A DNA stretch of 64,000 nt, taken from the NCBI GenBank assembly GCA_964036045.1, contig OZ038382.1, forward strand, positions 128,712,556 to 128,776,555, in the 5' to 3' direction. This DNA comes from Eutreptiella sp. 'Long Island Sound 2002' (taxonomy: Eukaryota; Euglenozoa; Euglenophyceae; Eutreptiales; Eutreptiaceae). A program made the translations under genes and the position numbers. Under the pieces are notes generated by a model, which had not been told where the DNA came from, searched no databases, and saw nothing but the letters and a program-made list of their open reading frames with translations. Shown in pieces: positions 1 to 10,300 of this stretch (position 1 is its first letter; the number at the start of each line of letters is the position of its first letter).

Positions 1-808
1 CAATCCATACATGTGTAGGACTGCATTCGCCGTGGTATACCAAATGTTGTACAGGGCTGCATATTACTGCGGCATAATGTACATCACATCAAGGCACGAC
101 CAAGGCCTTCATTCAAGGGGGGCCATGTAGGGGCATTGCATGATTCAATCCATCGTCTAAGCACATGACCTGTGAGATATGTCAAGCAAATTTGTGTGCG
201 AACCTAGCAACCCGAAAAACACGCTATCTAGAGATAGTTTATGGCGTACCGCGGTCCGCTGCATGTCCTTGCACTGACGAGGGTTTGCTAGCCTTTGGGG
301 TTTCAATTTGCTTCTTGCTCAAGTCGTATAGGGTTCTGGGAGCTGCTCAGTTCGGGGCTGTAAAGGGTATAACTCAACAGCCAAGGAAGGTTGCTGAAAA
401 TTGGGTGCTTCGACTCTGAAAACACGGTCAGGGTGGCACAATCTGAAAAGACGGAGGTGCAAACACACACTCTTTGCAAAAGCGGGAGTCACTCTGCTAA
501 AATGAATTCACACCTTGATTGACTTGAGCTTTGTAGTTGGGCGCCTGGGCCAAAAGCTTTGAGGTTTGTACTTGGTGGACTTGGCCAAACATCTCAAGAG
601 GGCGAACGGCATCAGTCAAGCGGTGTTCCTGATTGCTAGAATCGCGACAGGCTTGGTGTAGAAATCACAAACAGGGCGGTGGGTTGGCGGACAACAAACA
701 CTTCACCTATGATTTTAGCAGCTGTTTTTTCTCAAGATTGAAAAAGTCAGCAAGAAGGGGATTTTCGCGCGAAATCCCCTTTTTTGGTTTCCACGGCCCC
801 AAAATAGG
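1..808. repeat. Dispersed repeat R, copy 1 (left part)
   Basis: Nearly the same sequence recurs at 29490-30303, and parts recur at 52787-53435 and 3955-4247. The window starts inside this copy, so its left end is not seen. Near 125-145 a G-rich run is followed by TGTAGGGGCATTGC, which looks like a polypurine tract followed by an LTR start, so R may be an LTR or the 3' end of an LTR element; that is inference. No convincing coding frame: the short frames do not stay open between copies. At 755-781 there is a 10-bp perfect inverted repeat (AAGGGGATTT / AAATCCCCTT) around a CG-rich 7-nt loop, also present with a change in the copy near 30245. Confidence 0.7.
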
Positions 809-1168
809 GGGGAGGGGTCCTCGTACCCGAGTTTTGTCCAAAGATATCGAAAACCCTGAAATTTGGCCTATTTTGGGGTATTTTTGCCTGCTTCTGGCTG
901 GTCCCGCAGAACAACAATGCTGCACACCAGTGTACCTGCCTCTAGAGGTTTTCGACAGAAATTCTCCTTTTTTTGGGATTCTCTGGCCCTGAAAGAGGGA
1001 TGGGGGGGTTTGTCCCAACAGAGCTCTCTCCCAAACCATCAAAAACCCTGGAATTTGGCCTATTTTGGAGTATGTTGGTCTGTCTGGGGTGGTGCTGCAG
1101 AACAGTGCTGCACCCCAGTGTACCTGTATAGTATATTATAGGGACAAAAAAACAATAAAGGTAGATTT
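809..1168. repeat. Degenerate ~190-bp tandem units next to R
   Basis: Two diverged copies of one unit follow each other. The stretch beginning AAAACCCTGAAATTTGGCCT near 850 is repeated near 1040, each followed by a CAGAACA...CAGTGTACCTG block. Related units continue after the LTR element, from 3524 on, so 1169-3523 looks inserted into this tandem region. No gene seen. Confidence 0.55.
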
Positions 1169-1926
1169 TGAAGCCAGTCCGGCTGCCCCAGGAGCGTCTT
1201 CGGCACAGACCTCGTAATGGTCAGCGCCGTGTTTAACATTTCTATTTTTCTGTCTATTTCTTTATATATGCTTCTGCATATTTTATCATTGTTTGCGAGC
1301 TTTTAGAGAGAGCGCGTTGCAAAGGGTGAGTTGCGGTCGCCAGATCAGAGATGTCACCGTCAGCATTGACTACAGAGTTTATGAAACTCACGGATTTATA
1401 GTAAAAAAAAGCCCTTTGAACGCTGTAGTTATAATTATTGCGAATGCCCGAATTTATAAAGACGATTCTGGAATGTTGTAGAGTAGATCGTTCACGAAAG
1501 GGCAAGGTGCATGCCCGGTTCTTTGTATGTTATGTGTCTGCAGGTATGCGCCAGTGGTGAGGCCCGGCAAGGGTCTATGAATCTTTCTTACAATGGGTAT
1601 GGATGAACCTCATGTAGAAGGACGTAAAAGACGAGATGAAACGTGTTGAGGTTCAGGTGTTGTTTGCAGGATTTCTGGAAAGAAAGCAGCATGGCTTCTC
1701 AAAAACAGCAGGGGGATATCAGCAGAACAAACAGGGAGTGAACACGTCCACGTGGGAGAGGAACAAAGAAGTTCAACCCAAACAGGTCCAAAAGGGAAAT
1801 GGGTAGGTATTGAACCCCAACGGTGGAGAGACCCAACCCTCAAGGAGCCGCCGGACAACTCCAGCTTCCAAGAAATGGGCGTCAAACACCAAGACCAGGA
1901 GAGACTAGGGCTCTGGCCCTGTTACA
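1169..1926 (+). repeat. 5' LTR of the short LTR element
   Basis: Starts TGAAGCC, ends GTTACA, and matches 2707-3523 over its length. It lacks two short segments present in the other copy: about 15 bases near 3172 and about 65 bases near 3290-3355, the latter a local duplication around a CACGTGGGAG motif. Confidence 0.8.
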
Positions 1927-1983
1927 GAAAGATTCAAAATTGGTCTTGCATGTCCTCCACCCACCCTGGCCAGGCAACACCGC

Positions 1984-2490
1984 ATGTCAGAAGACGACGG
2001 TAAATTTCATTCTTCACTGCCCACCTCAGATTCGCGTGCAACGAGTCCATCATCGCGTAGCGAGTGGGAGTCACGCAGCGCTGCAAGTACTACGGATGCG
2101 CGGAGCTACGGCAATCGAAGGCAAGACAACTTCAGCCATGTGGGGTACGGACACCAGTCTGATGACAGCGCAGCCGAAAGAGAGCCCTGGTGGACAGATT
2201 TGGATGAAGCAACGCTGCAGGAGCTCTTCAAAAGTAGTCCAAGGGACTCCATGGAGATTCGCGCGGCGAGTGAAGCAGGATCAGCGAGTTCAGACTCCGT
2301 TGAGGATGCAGCAGACACCATGAAGCGACTATCCATGACGGTGCCGCTGTGGGCACCTATTGTTCAAATGCCTGAGATTCCGGAGGACCAGCAGCATACT
2401 GGTGATGCGGCAGGTCACTGCAAAATATGTGGTCCAGATCTGTTCTACATGTGCCTGCCATCGAAGTGTCCGTTGAAGAAGCGTTGGTAG
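1984..2490 (+). CDS. Small ORF inside the short LTR element, unknown
   Basis: A 168-residue open frame fills most of the 780-bp internal region. It is rich in Ser, Asp and Glu and has low-complexity acidic stretches up to about residue 110. It ends in a Cys/His-containing tail (H-C-K-I-C then C-L-P-S-K-C, residues ~143-162) followed by basic residues, which could be a small metal-binding or RNA-binding end. I do not recognise a gag, protease or RT motif. It may be a gag remnant that helps packaging, or simply an open frame. The start used is the first ATG after the 5' LTR. No relative is seen elsewhere in the window. Confidence 0.4.
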   Translation: MSEDDGKFHSSLPTSDSRATSPSSRSEWESRSAASTTDARSYGNRRQDNFSHVGYGHQSDDSAAEREPWWTDLDEATLQELFKSSPRDSMEIRAASEAGSASSDSVEDAADTMKRLSMTVPLWAPIVQMPEIPEDQQHTGDAAGHCKICGPDLFYMCLPSKCPLKKRW

Positions 2491-2695
2491 AAGAAAGCCG
2501 TCGCCAGCAAAGTCTTTGTGAGCCACACAGACAAAGCACAAGGCCTCACGCCACAGGGACCTCGTCAAACCTGGGGAGAGAGTACTCCGACGTGAGGAAG
2601 GGGCGTCCACGTGTGCCGGCTGCGGAAGCGACGTATGGGCGACGTTGGAGTAGATGTGCGTGAACGGCCAGTTCCAAGGCCGTCGGTTAACCTCT

Positions 2696-2706
2696 AAGTA
2701 GGGGGG
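2696..2706 (+). other. Polypurine tract of the short LTR element
   Basis: AAGTAGGGGGG lies directly before the TG of the second LTR, the normal place for the plus-strand primer. Element A has the same G6-TGAAGCC arrangement on the minus strand at 6926-6914. Confidence 0.7.
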
Positions 2707-3523
2707 TGAAGCCAGTCCGGCTGCCCCACGACTGTCTTCGGCACAGACCTCGTAATGGTCAGCGCCGTGTTTAATATTTCTTTTTTTCTGTCTATTTTTT
2801 TATATATGCTTTTGCCTATTTTATTATTGTTTGCGGGCTTTTAGAGAGATCGCGCTGCACAGCGCGAGTCGCGGTCGCCAGATCAGAGATGTGACTGTCA
2901 GCATTGACTACAGAGTTTATGAAACTCACGGATTTATAGTATAAAAAGCCTTGCATTGCGAATGCCTGATTTTTTAAAGACGATTCTTGAATGTTGTAGA
3001 GTAGATCGTTCACGAAAGGGCCAGGTGCATGCCCTGTCCTTTGTATGTTACGTGTCTGCAGGTATGCGCCAGTGGTGAGGCCCGGCAAGGGTCTATGAAT
3101 CTTTCGTACAATGGGTATGGATGAACCTCATGCGGGAGGACGTAAAAGACGAGATGAAACGTGTTGAGGTTGCATGCCACTGACAGGGTTCAGGTGTTGT
3201 TTGCAGGATTTGTGGATAAAAAGCAGCATGGCTTTTCCGAAACAGCAGGGGGAGATCAGCGGAACAAACAGGGAGTGAACAAGTCCACGTGGGAGTCCCC
3301 GGGAGGCCCCACCCGACTTTGGGAGCCATAGAGCAAAAACGTCCACGTGGGAGAGGAACAAAGAAGTTCAACCCAAACAGGTCCCAAAGGGAAATGGATA
3401 GGTATTGAACTCCAACGATGGAGAGACCCAACCCTCAAGGAGCCGCCGGACAACTCCAGCTTCCAAGAAATGGCCGCCTAACACCAGGAGAACCCAAGGG
3501 GCTACGGCTCTGGCCCTGTTACA
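2707..3523 (+). repeat. 3' LTR of the short LTR element
   Basis: Direct repeat of 1169-1926 with the same TGAAGCC start and GTTACA end. It is about 60 bases longer because of the internal duplication near 3290-3355. Confidence 0.8.
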
Positions 3524-3954
3524 GTTTTGTATGCAAAAAGACCAAAGGAAACCTTCTTTTGTTTAATCACACACCCCCAAAATAGGGGAGGGGGTTTCCT
3601 CCTACCCGATTGGTCCCCACAAATACACTGTTTTCGGCCAAAATTTGGCGTTTTTTGGCCATTTTTGGACGAAAGCCGATTTTGTTTGTGCTGGCAGCCC
3701 TGCAACACCCCTTAGGTTGCTCCAATACAACCCCCAACACGTTTCAGTGGGTGGAGCACCCTCAAAAGAGGGTATGGGGCCCTACAACTCAAGACCCTGG
3801 CCAAAAAACCACTATTTTCGGCAGAAAATTGGCATTCTTCGGCAATTTTTGGGCAAGAACTGATTTTCTTTTGAGCTGGCGACCCTGCAACCCCCAATAG
3901 GTTGCTCTAATACAACTCTAACCACGTTTCAGTAGGTCCGTCCCCGACCCCGGC
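3524..3954. repeat. Tandem units of the R family, ~184-bp period
   Basis: The block starting CACTGTTTTCGG near 3626 is repeated near 3810 as CACTATTTTCGG, each followed by a CCCTGCAAC...GGTTGCTC...CACGTTTCAGT segment. The start resembles the 785-830 segment left of the short LTR element (CCCAAAATAGGGG). This supports one tandem region split by the insertion. No gene. Confidence 0.6.
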
Positions 3955-4247
3955 GGTTGTCAATCATCCTACAAACTAGAGACAAACGGCATCAGTCATA
4001 CGGTGTGCCTGATGGCTAGAACTTCCGACAGGCTGGGTGTAGAAATCACAAATAGGGCGGTGGGTTCTGGGAGCGCAAACACTTAACAGGGCGGGTCATA
4101 TAGCCCAAACCGCAGGGCTGAAATTCCTGGGGTGGAAAATGAAAACAAAACAAATCTGCAATGAGAGCAGGATCTACAACCCTAGAATCTGACACAAAGG
4201 GGTTTCTCAACCTATTAGTGCGAAACAGATCCGGTTCGAAACGATAT
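3955..4247. repeat. Dispersed repeat R, partial copy
   Basis: Matches 53160-53435 almost throughout, and its first ~120 bases match 600-690 and 30085-30170 (AACGGCATCAGTCA followed by a GGGCGGTGGGTT block). Similarity stops at about 4247, where integrase-like sequence of element B starts, so an R repeat cuts off the 3' end of element B here. Confidence 0.7.
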
Positions 4248-4557
4248 AACTTGAAACATTCCTTGCAGAACTCTGCATTAATCAACTTGTCCTGATCAGA
4301 GTAGATGGCAGCAGGGGAACCAAAGTGTACATATACGCGCTACACCAACATTTTGGCCACACCCGACGATGTGAATCCCTTCTTTACACACGGCATGGCC
4401 ACAACATACAACACACAAAGCATAGTCGTACACAATGCCATTCTTGGCGAGACAATCGGGCAATTCCGCACAATCCACAGAACCAATGTGGAAGATGTGT
4501 TCAGGGACGGGAGTACTTTCCAATGTATCAGGTTGACGGCCGCGGCGCGGCTTAGTC
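4248..4557 (-). pseudogene. Integrase catalytic core fragment of element B
   Basis: Read on the minus strand, this segment encodes a retroviral-type integrase core in two frames. The first (4523 to ~4340) has HIGSVDCAE and VYDYALCVVC, matching the first-Asp region. After a frameshift near 4335 the second frame reads VHFGSPAAIYSDQDK then NAEFCKECF, the second-Asp region (G-x-P-x-x-I-x-S-D). The Glu motif is missing because R repeat begins at ~4247. It abuts the outer end of element A; the RNase H and pre-integrase part of the same type lies beyond the other end of A (17784 on). I infer A inserted in this integrase. It is broken and not functional. Confidence 0.65.
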
Positions 4558-6920
4558 TGTCCCTACCAGGACCGGCCCCCGCTGTGCCCCTTCCGCCTGT
4601 TACCCCTGCTGATTTATTCCGGATCAACGATTGCATTTCTCAAATTTCCTCAAAGTCCAGGGTCCCAGATCCAAAAAATATAGAAAATGTAATCCTCCTT
4701 CAACCCTGAACAGCAACCAGATCCCACAAATACAGCAATAGCCCAATTCACAATCCAAATCGGGCTGCGGGCTTCCGTCCAGCACACCGGTCGTCTCACG
4801 GTGGCGGGCATGTACAAGAATTGCACCAAAGAAGAAAGCCCTGAAATTGGCAAATGAACACAAATGAAGCAAAGTTGGGGAAAGAGATAAACATACACAT
4901 TCACAGCCATAAACCCCTCATTCCCTGGACTCAAGACCTTCCCTTGACTCACCAACATATTGCCCTGAACCAGGTCAAATGAGATGGCTGAATGCCATGT
5001 GTCACAAGTCACTACACAAACCCCAAAAATGTATTCACTCCCAAGCCTCTAAATCCTAGCCCAAAAAAGGGGGGTGGCGTGTCATGGCTTAGAGTCGCAC
5101 TCAGGACCATGCCCTACCCTGACATAACCTTAAATGGACTTGGAGTCGAATGGGCTTGGAGATATGCCCCATGAGTTTGAACTCATAACATGGCAAAAAA
5201 CTGCCAATTCACACCATATTGGCCATATATCAAATATATGCTCAAGATTGAAGTTACCACTTATCCGAAGGCTCAAGGCATGCATGGAATCGAAGTCTAG
5301 TATTCATGGAGGATGGAGACCAAAGGCCAATGCCCATGTACATCCCCACCTTACCCTCGAAACCCCTTCCGATATGGGCGCCACGCACTGCCCAAGTCAG
5401 CCCATGATCTTGAGACCAATTCTTGTAATCCTTCGTGTGCCAAGCCAAATGGAGTACGCAATCCGGCATATGGTGGTGTTAGACTCCAAAGCATATGCCA
5501 ACATATGAACAACATACCATGGTTCGACTCTCCATAGGCTTCTTGCTGTTCGCCGACCAGGTAAGTACACAAAACGCACAAATGAGCACAAATTGAGGTC
5601 AAAAACATGAAAATATGTCCAAATACAAAGTTGTCATGATAGTATATCTCTATGCTCACCCATGATATCCGCGCATGGTTCAATATACAAATAATTGGAA
5701 CCATTTGCGAACAATTCCCCCACTTGGATCCCCAATCAGGCGCATGGAGATACCTTCGCCACTCGTATCTACATGCCCCATGAAAATGGGAGTGCACTCA
5801 TGGATCTCTTTGCCAAACATACCATGAGCAATACATACGCGGTAGACTTAGTCTAGCGCTTTGAATTCCACAATTGGGACATGGGCAAAACCCTTGTCAC
5901 GTGTGGCTCTCCATCTCTTCGGCCACACGAAGATATATAACATGGGCGTGAGCATATCGAAGCACATACCATGCATATAACACATACCCTCATAAAATGG
6001 CTCCCACCATGGTATGCCATGCCCCTCCATGGACATAACTTCACGTTAAAAATACATGGGAACCCAAGGAAAGTATCTATGCAACCCCAACACTCATGCA
6101 GTACACTCGAAAGTCGCATTAAAATATTCGGTTGCACGGTCCAAGAGTTATATATCACTTTATACCCACTTGACCATTATCCCTTGCTATACCGAGCATG
6201 TGTACACACCAAAGGCGTTTGATGCTTCTCAAATTGAGTTGAGACTAAGGCGCTTGCAACCCAACCTTCCTTATTCTCTTTCCTCACACTCACGCGTAGA
6301 TATGGCCCTTCAAAGTGGTTCCACAATTCACTTTTGGTTCCCTTATATCTCCAAGTCAAATGGGTGGCAAGTATAAGGGAAACCTGATTACGGCATAGGG
6401 AAAAGAGTATGACCACTCGAAGAAGTCCAAATCAAGTGCGGCGATGTCGAAGTCGAAAATCCGATTTCGACATCGCGAAAAATTCAGATTAAAATTTCGA
6501 GTGCTTATTTAGAAAATTGCGGAAGCAACGAACCCTTTGCTGATGAAATCTGACCCTTCAACGGAGTATCCGCCAAAATATCTGGAAATAACAGTTAACC
6601 AATCGGTTAACGCAAGATCGCGAGCCAACTGACGGTCGCCGATAAATTGACCATCAGAACGAAAGGCTGAAAAATTACGGAAACATCATGGTAATAAAAC
6701 CCTGTTGATTCCTGATATTCTGATATATAAATCTCAGCTGGCGGCGCCTCGGTACTGAATATGGCCGCTCATAGCCGGAATGGCCAAACCTATCACACTA
6801 TCACATCGGGTTGGGTCAGGTGGATGGGAGAGTATGATATCAGCCAATGGCGGCTTGCCGGCACATAGATACACACCCCAAGTGACCCCAAGATGGCCAC
6901 GGGGGTCCGAACCGGCTTCA
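4558..6920 (-). repeat. 3' LTR of element A
   Basis: Read on the minus strand, it starts TGAAGCCGGTTCGG at 6920 and ends near GGTAGGGACA at 4558. It matches 15425-17783 at high identity with small indels. A TATATA stretch lies about 195 bases from the LTR start (near 6725) and could be a promoter, leaving a very long downstream part. The last ~80 bases before the outer end contain the same ATG as the gag start in the other LTR, so a truncated frame runs out of this LTR into element B sequence. Confidence 0.85.
6441..6476. other. LTR stem-loop, 15-bp arms (3' LTR copy)
   Basis: GCGATGTCGAAGTCG at 6441-6455 faces CGATTTCGACATCGC at 6462-6476 across a 6-nt loop, with one mismatch. The 5' LTR copy at 17304-17339 is perfect. 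Confidence 0.7.
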
Positions 6921-6928
6921 CCCCCCTT
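6921..6928 (-). other. Polypurine tract of element A
   Basis: On the minus strand the sequence reads AAGGGGGG immediately before the TGAAGCC start of the 3' LTR. This is the expected position for plus-strand priming. The 412 bases from here to the end of pol (6929-7340) hold no gene that I can see. Confidence 0.75.
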
Positions 6929-7340
6929 GTCAGAGCGTTGTCACCGCTCGGAAGTCATTGGAGAGAGGACGGGAGGACCCCAATGGGCTCCAATCCCCCC
7001 CTCCATGTCCCAAGGACACATGGAGGCCCCACACACATCGTAGGCGTCCCCCATGCCCCAAGGGAGGGGTGAGGACACTGATACTCAGCGCCCTACGCCA
7101 TATCCTGATAATCGGTGCCCTAGGCCATATCCGGTCTCCTCTTGATCTACAACATGGACCAAGGGGATCAAAGATAGAAAAACGTCGTCGGTCGACCTAA
7201 ATAAGTATACCACAATGAAATATATATGTGGAGCTCGAGTGAAGGGGGTATATGGCCAATCAAGGCCGAAAAATCCCCGGATGAACGCCCTCACTTGTCT
7301 CCCCAATCACATAAACAAACAAAATGCCAAGGGGGATCCA

Positions 7341-10300
7341 TTATGGTGCTACAGCAGCTACCAAGTGGACCAACACGTCCTTGACATCCAAAGAAATGTT
7401 CTTTTTCTTCAGGTAGTCCATCCAGACCGTGGTGTACCTCGGCACAAAACTGCTCGGAGGCTCCCACGAATCCCTGGACGCGGCGAATTCCTTCCAACGG
7501 ACTTTATGAAGCCTACCCCCAGGCGTCCCTGCGTCCGGCTTGTCCGCCAGTATCTTCTCGGCGGTGAAGTCGTCGTCCTCACCCTCGTCGTCCGAATCCA
7601 CATCGCCGGCCGTGAACTCGAAGGTGACGGGACGTCCGCTGGGGTCTGGTGCTCGGGGACGAAGCTGGGTATGGTCGCGGTCCAGGATCTTGTTATCCCC
7701 CACACGAACCGCATACACATCCTGCCCGACCTTCCGCACGATTACCCCCGGCACATACCAAGATGCCTGCCGATGCCTGGACAGGACATTCTTGTGGTGC
7801 CGCTCCACCCACACGGTGTCTTGGAGAGCATACTGCTGGACTTTTCCTTGCTTGAAGTACTTGGCCCTCTTGTCATGCTCGTCCTGAAGTGCCTTGCACA
7901 CTTTGGCCGCCGTGTCGTCCGCCTCAGCCATCATGGCATTCGCATCCCGGGCCACTTTGCCATGATTCATCCACGGGAGAGTGCGTGACACTCGATCCCG
8001 TAGGAACAGGATGCGATGGGGCGACAGTCCAGTGGGTCCCGGAAGGTCGTGATACGCCTGGAGCACTCTCCACAGCGAATTATACCAATTCCAGCCCGGT
8101 TCGTCGATGTGCAGCTGGCGGAACTTTTCGAACATCTGCCGCCCGGCCACCTCAGCCCTGCCATTCGACCGGCTGTGGTATGCCACGGTCCTGGCGTGCC
8201 GAATCTGCATGTGCTTGCACATCGTCTTGAACCACGTCCCCACGAATTGACTGCCCCGATCGCTGCAGATGACAGCCGGGACATCAAAAATCGTCAGCCA
8301 ATGCCTGATCATGGCATTAGCGACGGTCTTGGCCTGCAGCCCCACTCCATGCTTGTCCTTCTTGTCCTTCTTCTTGGACTTCTTGCCAGGGACCGCCACG
8401 ATATACCCACTGTGCCTATCCACCGCCAGGATGACACAGTCGTAGGTCTCTCCTTCCACGGTGACCTCAGGCATGGCGAATACATCCATGGCTACGGACC
8501 GCATAGGGGCTTCCGGTATAGCCCTGTACACCGGGTTGCCCGCTGTGGAGTGGTTGGGGCTCTTCGTGGCCCGACACACGGCACAGTCGCTGCAGTACCT
8601 ATCCAGGATGGCGTAGTACCCCGGAGGGAACTTGAAACGCCACTCCAGGTCCTGCTGCATCTTGTCTTGGCCAGGGTGCATGAGCTGGGCGTTGTGACAA
8701 TGGTCAATGAGCTCCTCCACTCGGTTCTCGAGCACCAGCAGCTTGTCCTTGAGGAACAACTTGTCCCCATCCTCGGTCAAGCCCTCAGGCCACTCCTCGT
8801 CCGACGGGGCGCTCACGGCATTCTAGTACTTGCTCCAGTGCTCGGATGCCGCGTAGTCATCCGACCAGTCCTCTGTGAGCACCGACCTGACTAGCTCTAC
8901 AGGGGCCACCATCCATTGCTCGAGGGTTTCCTCCCGAATAGCTTGGACACGGGCACCCCGGATTTTGGCCAGGTCCTTACGGTTTGCCATCACCACAAAG
9001 CACTTGACCCCCTCTTGCTCCATGGCCTTCTCCATCTCGATGATGCGCTTGGCCTCCTCCGTCTCCTCGGCGTCGCCATGGCTGGATATGTCCATCCACG
9101 CCTTGCCCGCGGGGTAGGCCCAGCGACTGAGGCAATCTGCCACAGTGTTGTCCTTCCCCGGGACGTACACGACGCTGAGGTCGAACTTGGCGAACGTCTC
9201 GTGCCATCGGGCCCTTCTAGCCGCTGGTCCTGAGGGGGTGTCGACATGCTCCTTGTGCCAGCTCTCTAAGGACTGGTGGTCCGTGCAAACCAACACCGGC
9301 TGCAGTCCGATGTGGCCAGACCACTTCCTGAGCGCACATACAATGGCGTATGTCTCCTTCTCCCTCGCGGTCCAGGTACGGCGTTGGCCCTCGGCCAGGA
9401 TCCGACTCCAAAAAGCCACGGGCACGTGTGACCCGTCGTCCCGGATCTGCTCGAGGACTGCCCCTACAGCATAGTCCGATGCGTCCGTCCGTAGCACGAA
9501 TCCCTTGTCCAGGTCCATTAAGAATAGCCCCAACTGCCCCAGGAGTCGCTCCTCCAGGCTGTTGAACGCATCTTCAGCCTCAGGGGTCCAGACAAGCTTC
9601 TTCTTGCTCCCCTTCCGGCCATCGAACTTGCCCACCTGCAACATCTTGTGCAGCGGGCCCGAGAGTTCTGCATACATCCGGACATAACCCGAATAGTAAT
9701 TGCAGAACCCCATGAAGGATCGGAGTTCGCTAATGGTCTGGGGCTTCTCCCAGTGGTGCAGGGACGCCAGTTTCCCAGGCATGGGACGGCGTTGCCCGTG
9801 ACCAACCACGTGACCTGCGAACTCCACTTCCTTCACGAAGGGTGAGGCTTTGGTGGGCTTGCACACCATGTTGTGCTTGTCCAGCTCGCTGAGCACTCGG
9901 CGCAGATCCTTCTCATGCGCTTCGATGAGCTCGTCCTCAGTCATGTTCTCCGTGCCGGATCTGATGATGATGTCATCCACGAAGGGGTCGGCACAGCCCC
10001 GGACAGGACGGAGTAGGTCCTCCATGATGCGCTGGAAAGCGGCGTTGCCATTCTTGGCGCCCATAGGCACCACTTTCCACTGCATGGGCCCCAGCGGCGT
10101 CGACATCGCTGTGCAGGGCCTGGAGTCCGGGTGTAGCGGCATCTGGTGATAACCGTGTTTCAGGTCTAACACCGTGAAAATCCGCTTTTTCTGTTCCTTT
10201 TGGAGGATGGAGTCGATTAGGGGAAGCGAGTACGAGTCATGCTCGGTCTGCTCGTTCAAACCTCTGTAATCAACCACCAACCTCCACTCGCCCTTCTCCT

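Larger units (their letters stand above)
1169..3523 (+). mobile_element. Short LTR retroelement (TRIM/LARD-like), 2.36 kb
   Basis: Two direct repeats of about 0.76 and 0.82 kb flank a 780-bp middle. Both begin TGAAGCCAGTCCGGC and end CCCTGTTACA, so they have canonical TG...CA ends. The second is preceded by the purine-rich AAGTAGGGGGG, as expected of a polypurine tract. The middle is far too small for gag-pol, so the element must be non-autonomous. The 5-bp flanks (GATTT left, GTTTT right) are similar but not identical, so a target-site duplication is only possible. No clear primer site follows the first LTR; a TGG start lies 14 bases in. The element sits inside R-type tandem repeats. Confidence 0.75.

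Noticed and set aside
4550-4560. Target-site duplication of element A
   Set aside because: Flanks read TAGTCT on the left and CAGCAC on the right and do not match.
7215-8894. 257- and 292-residue plus-strand frames
   Set aside because: Both are antisense to the integrase ORF of element A and have no domain.
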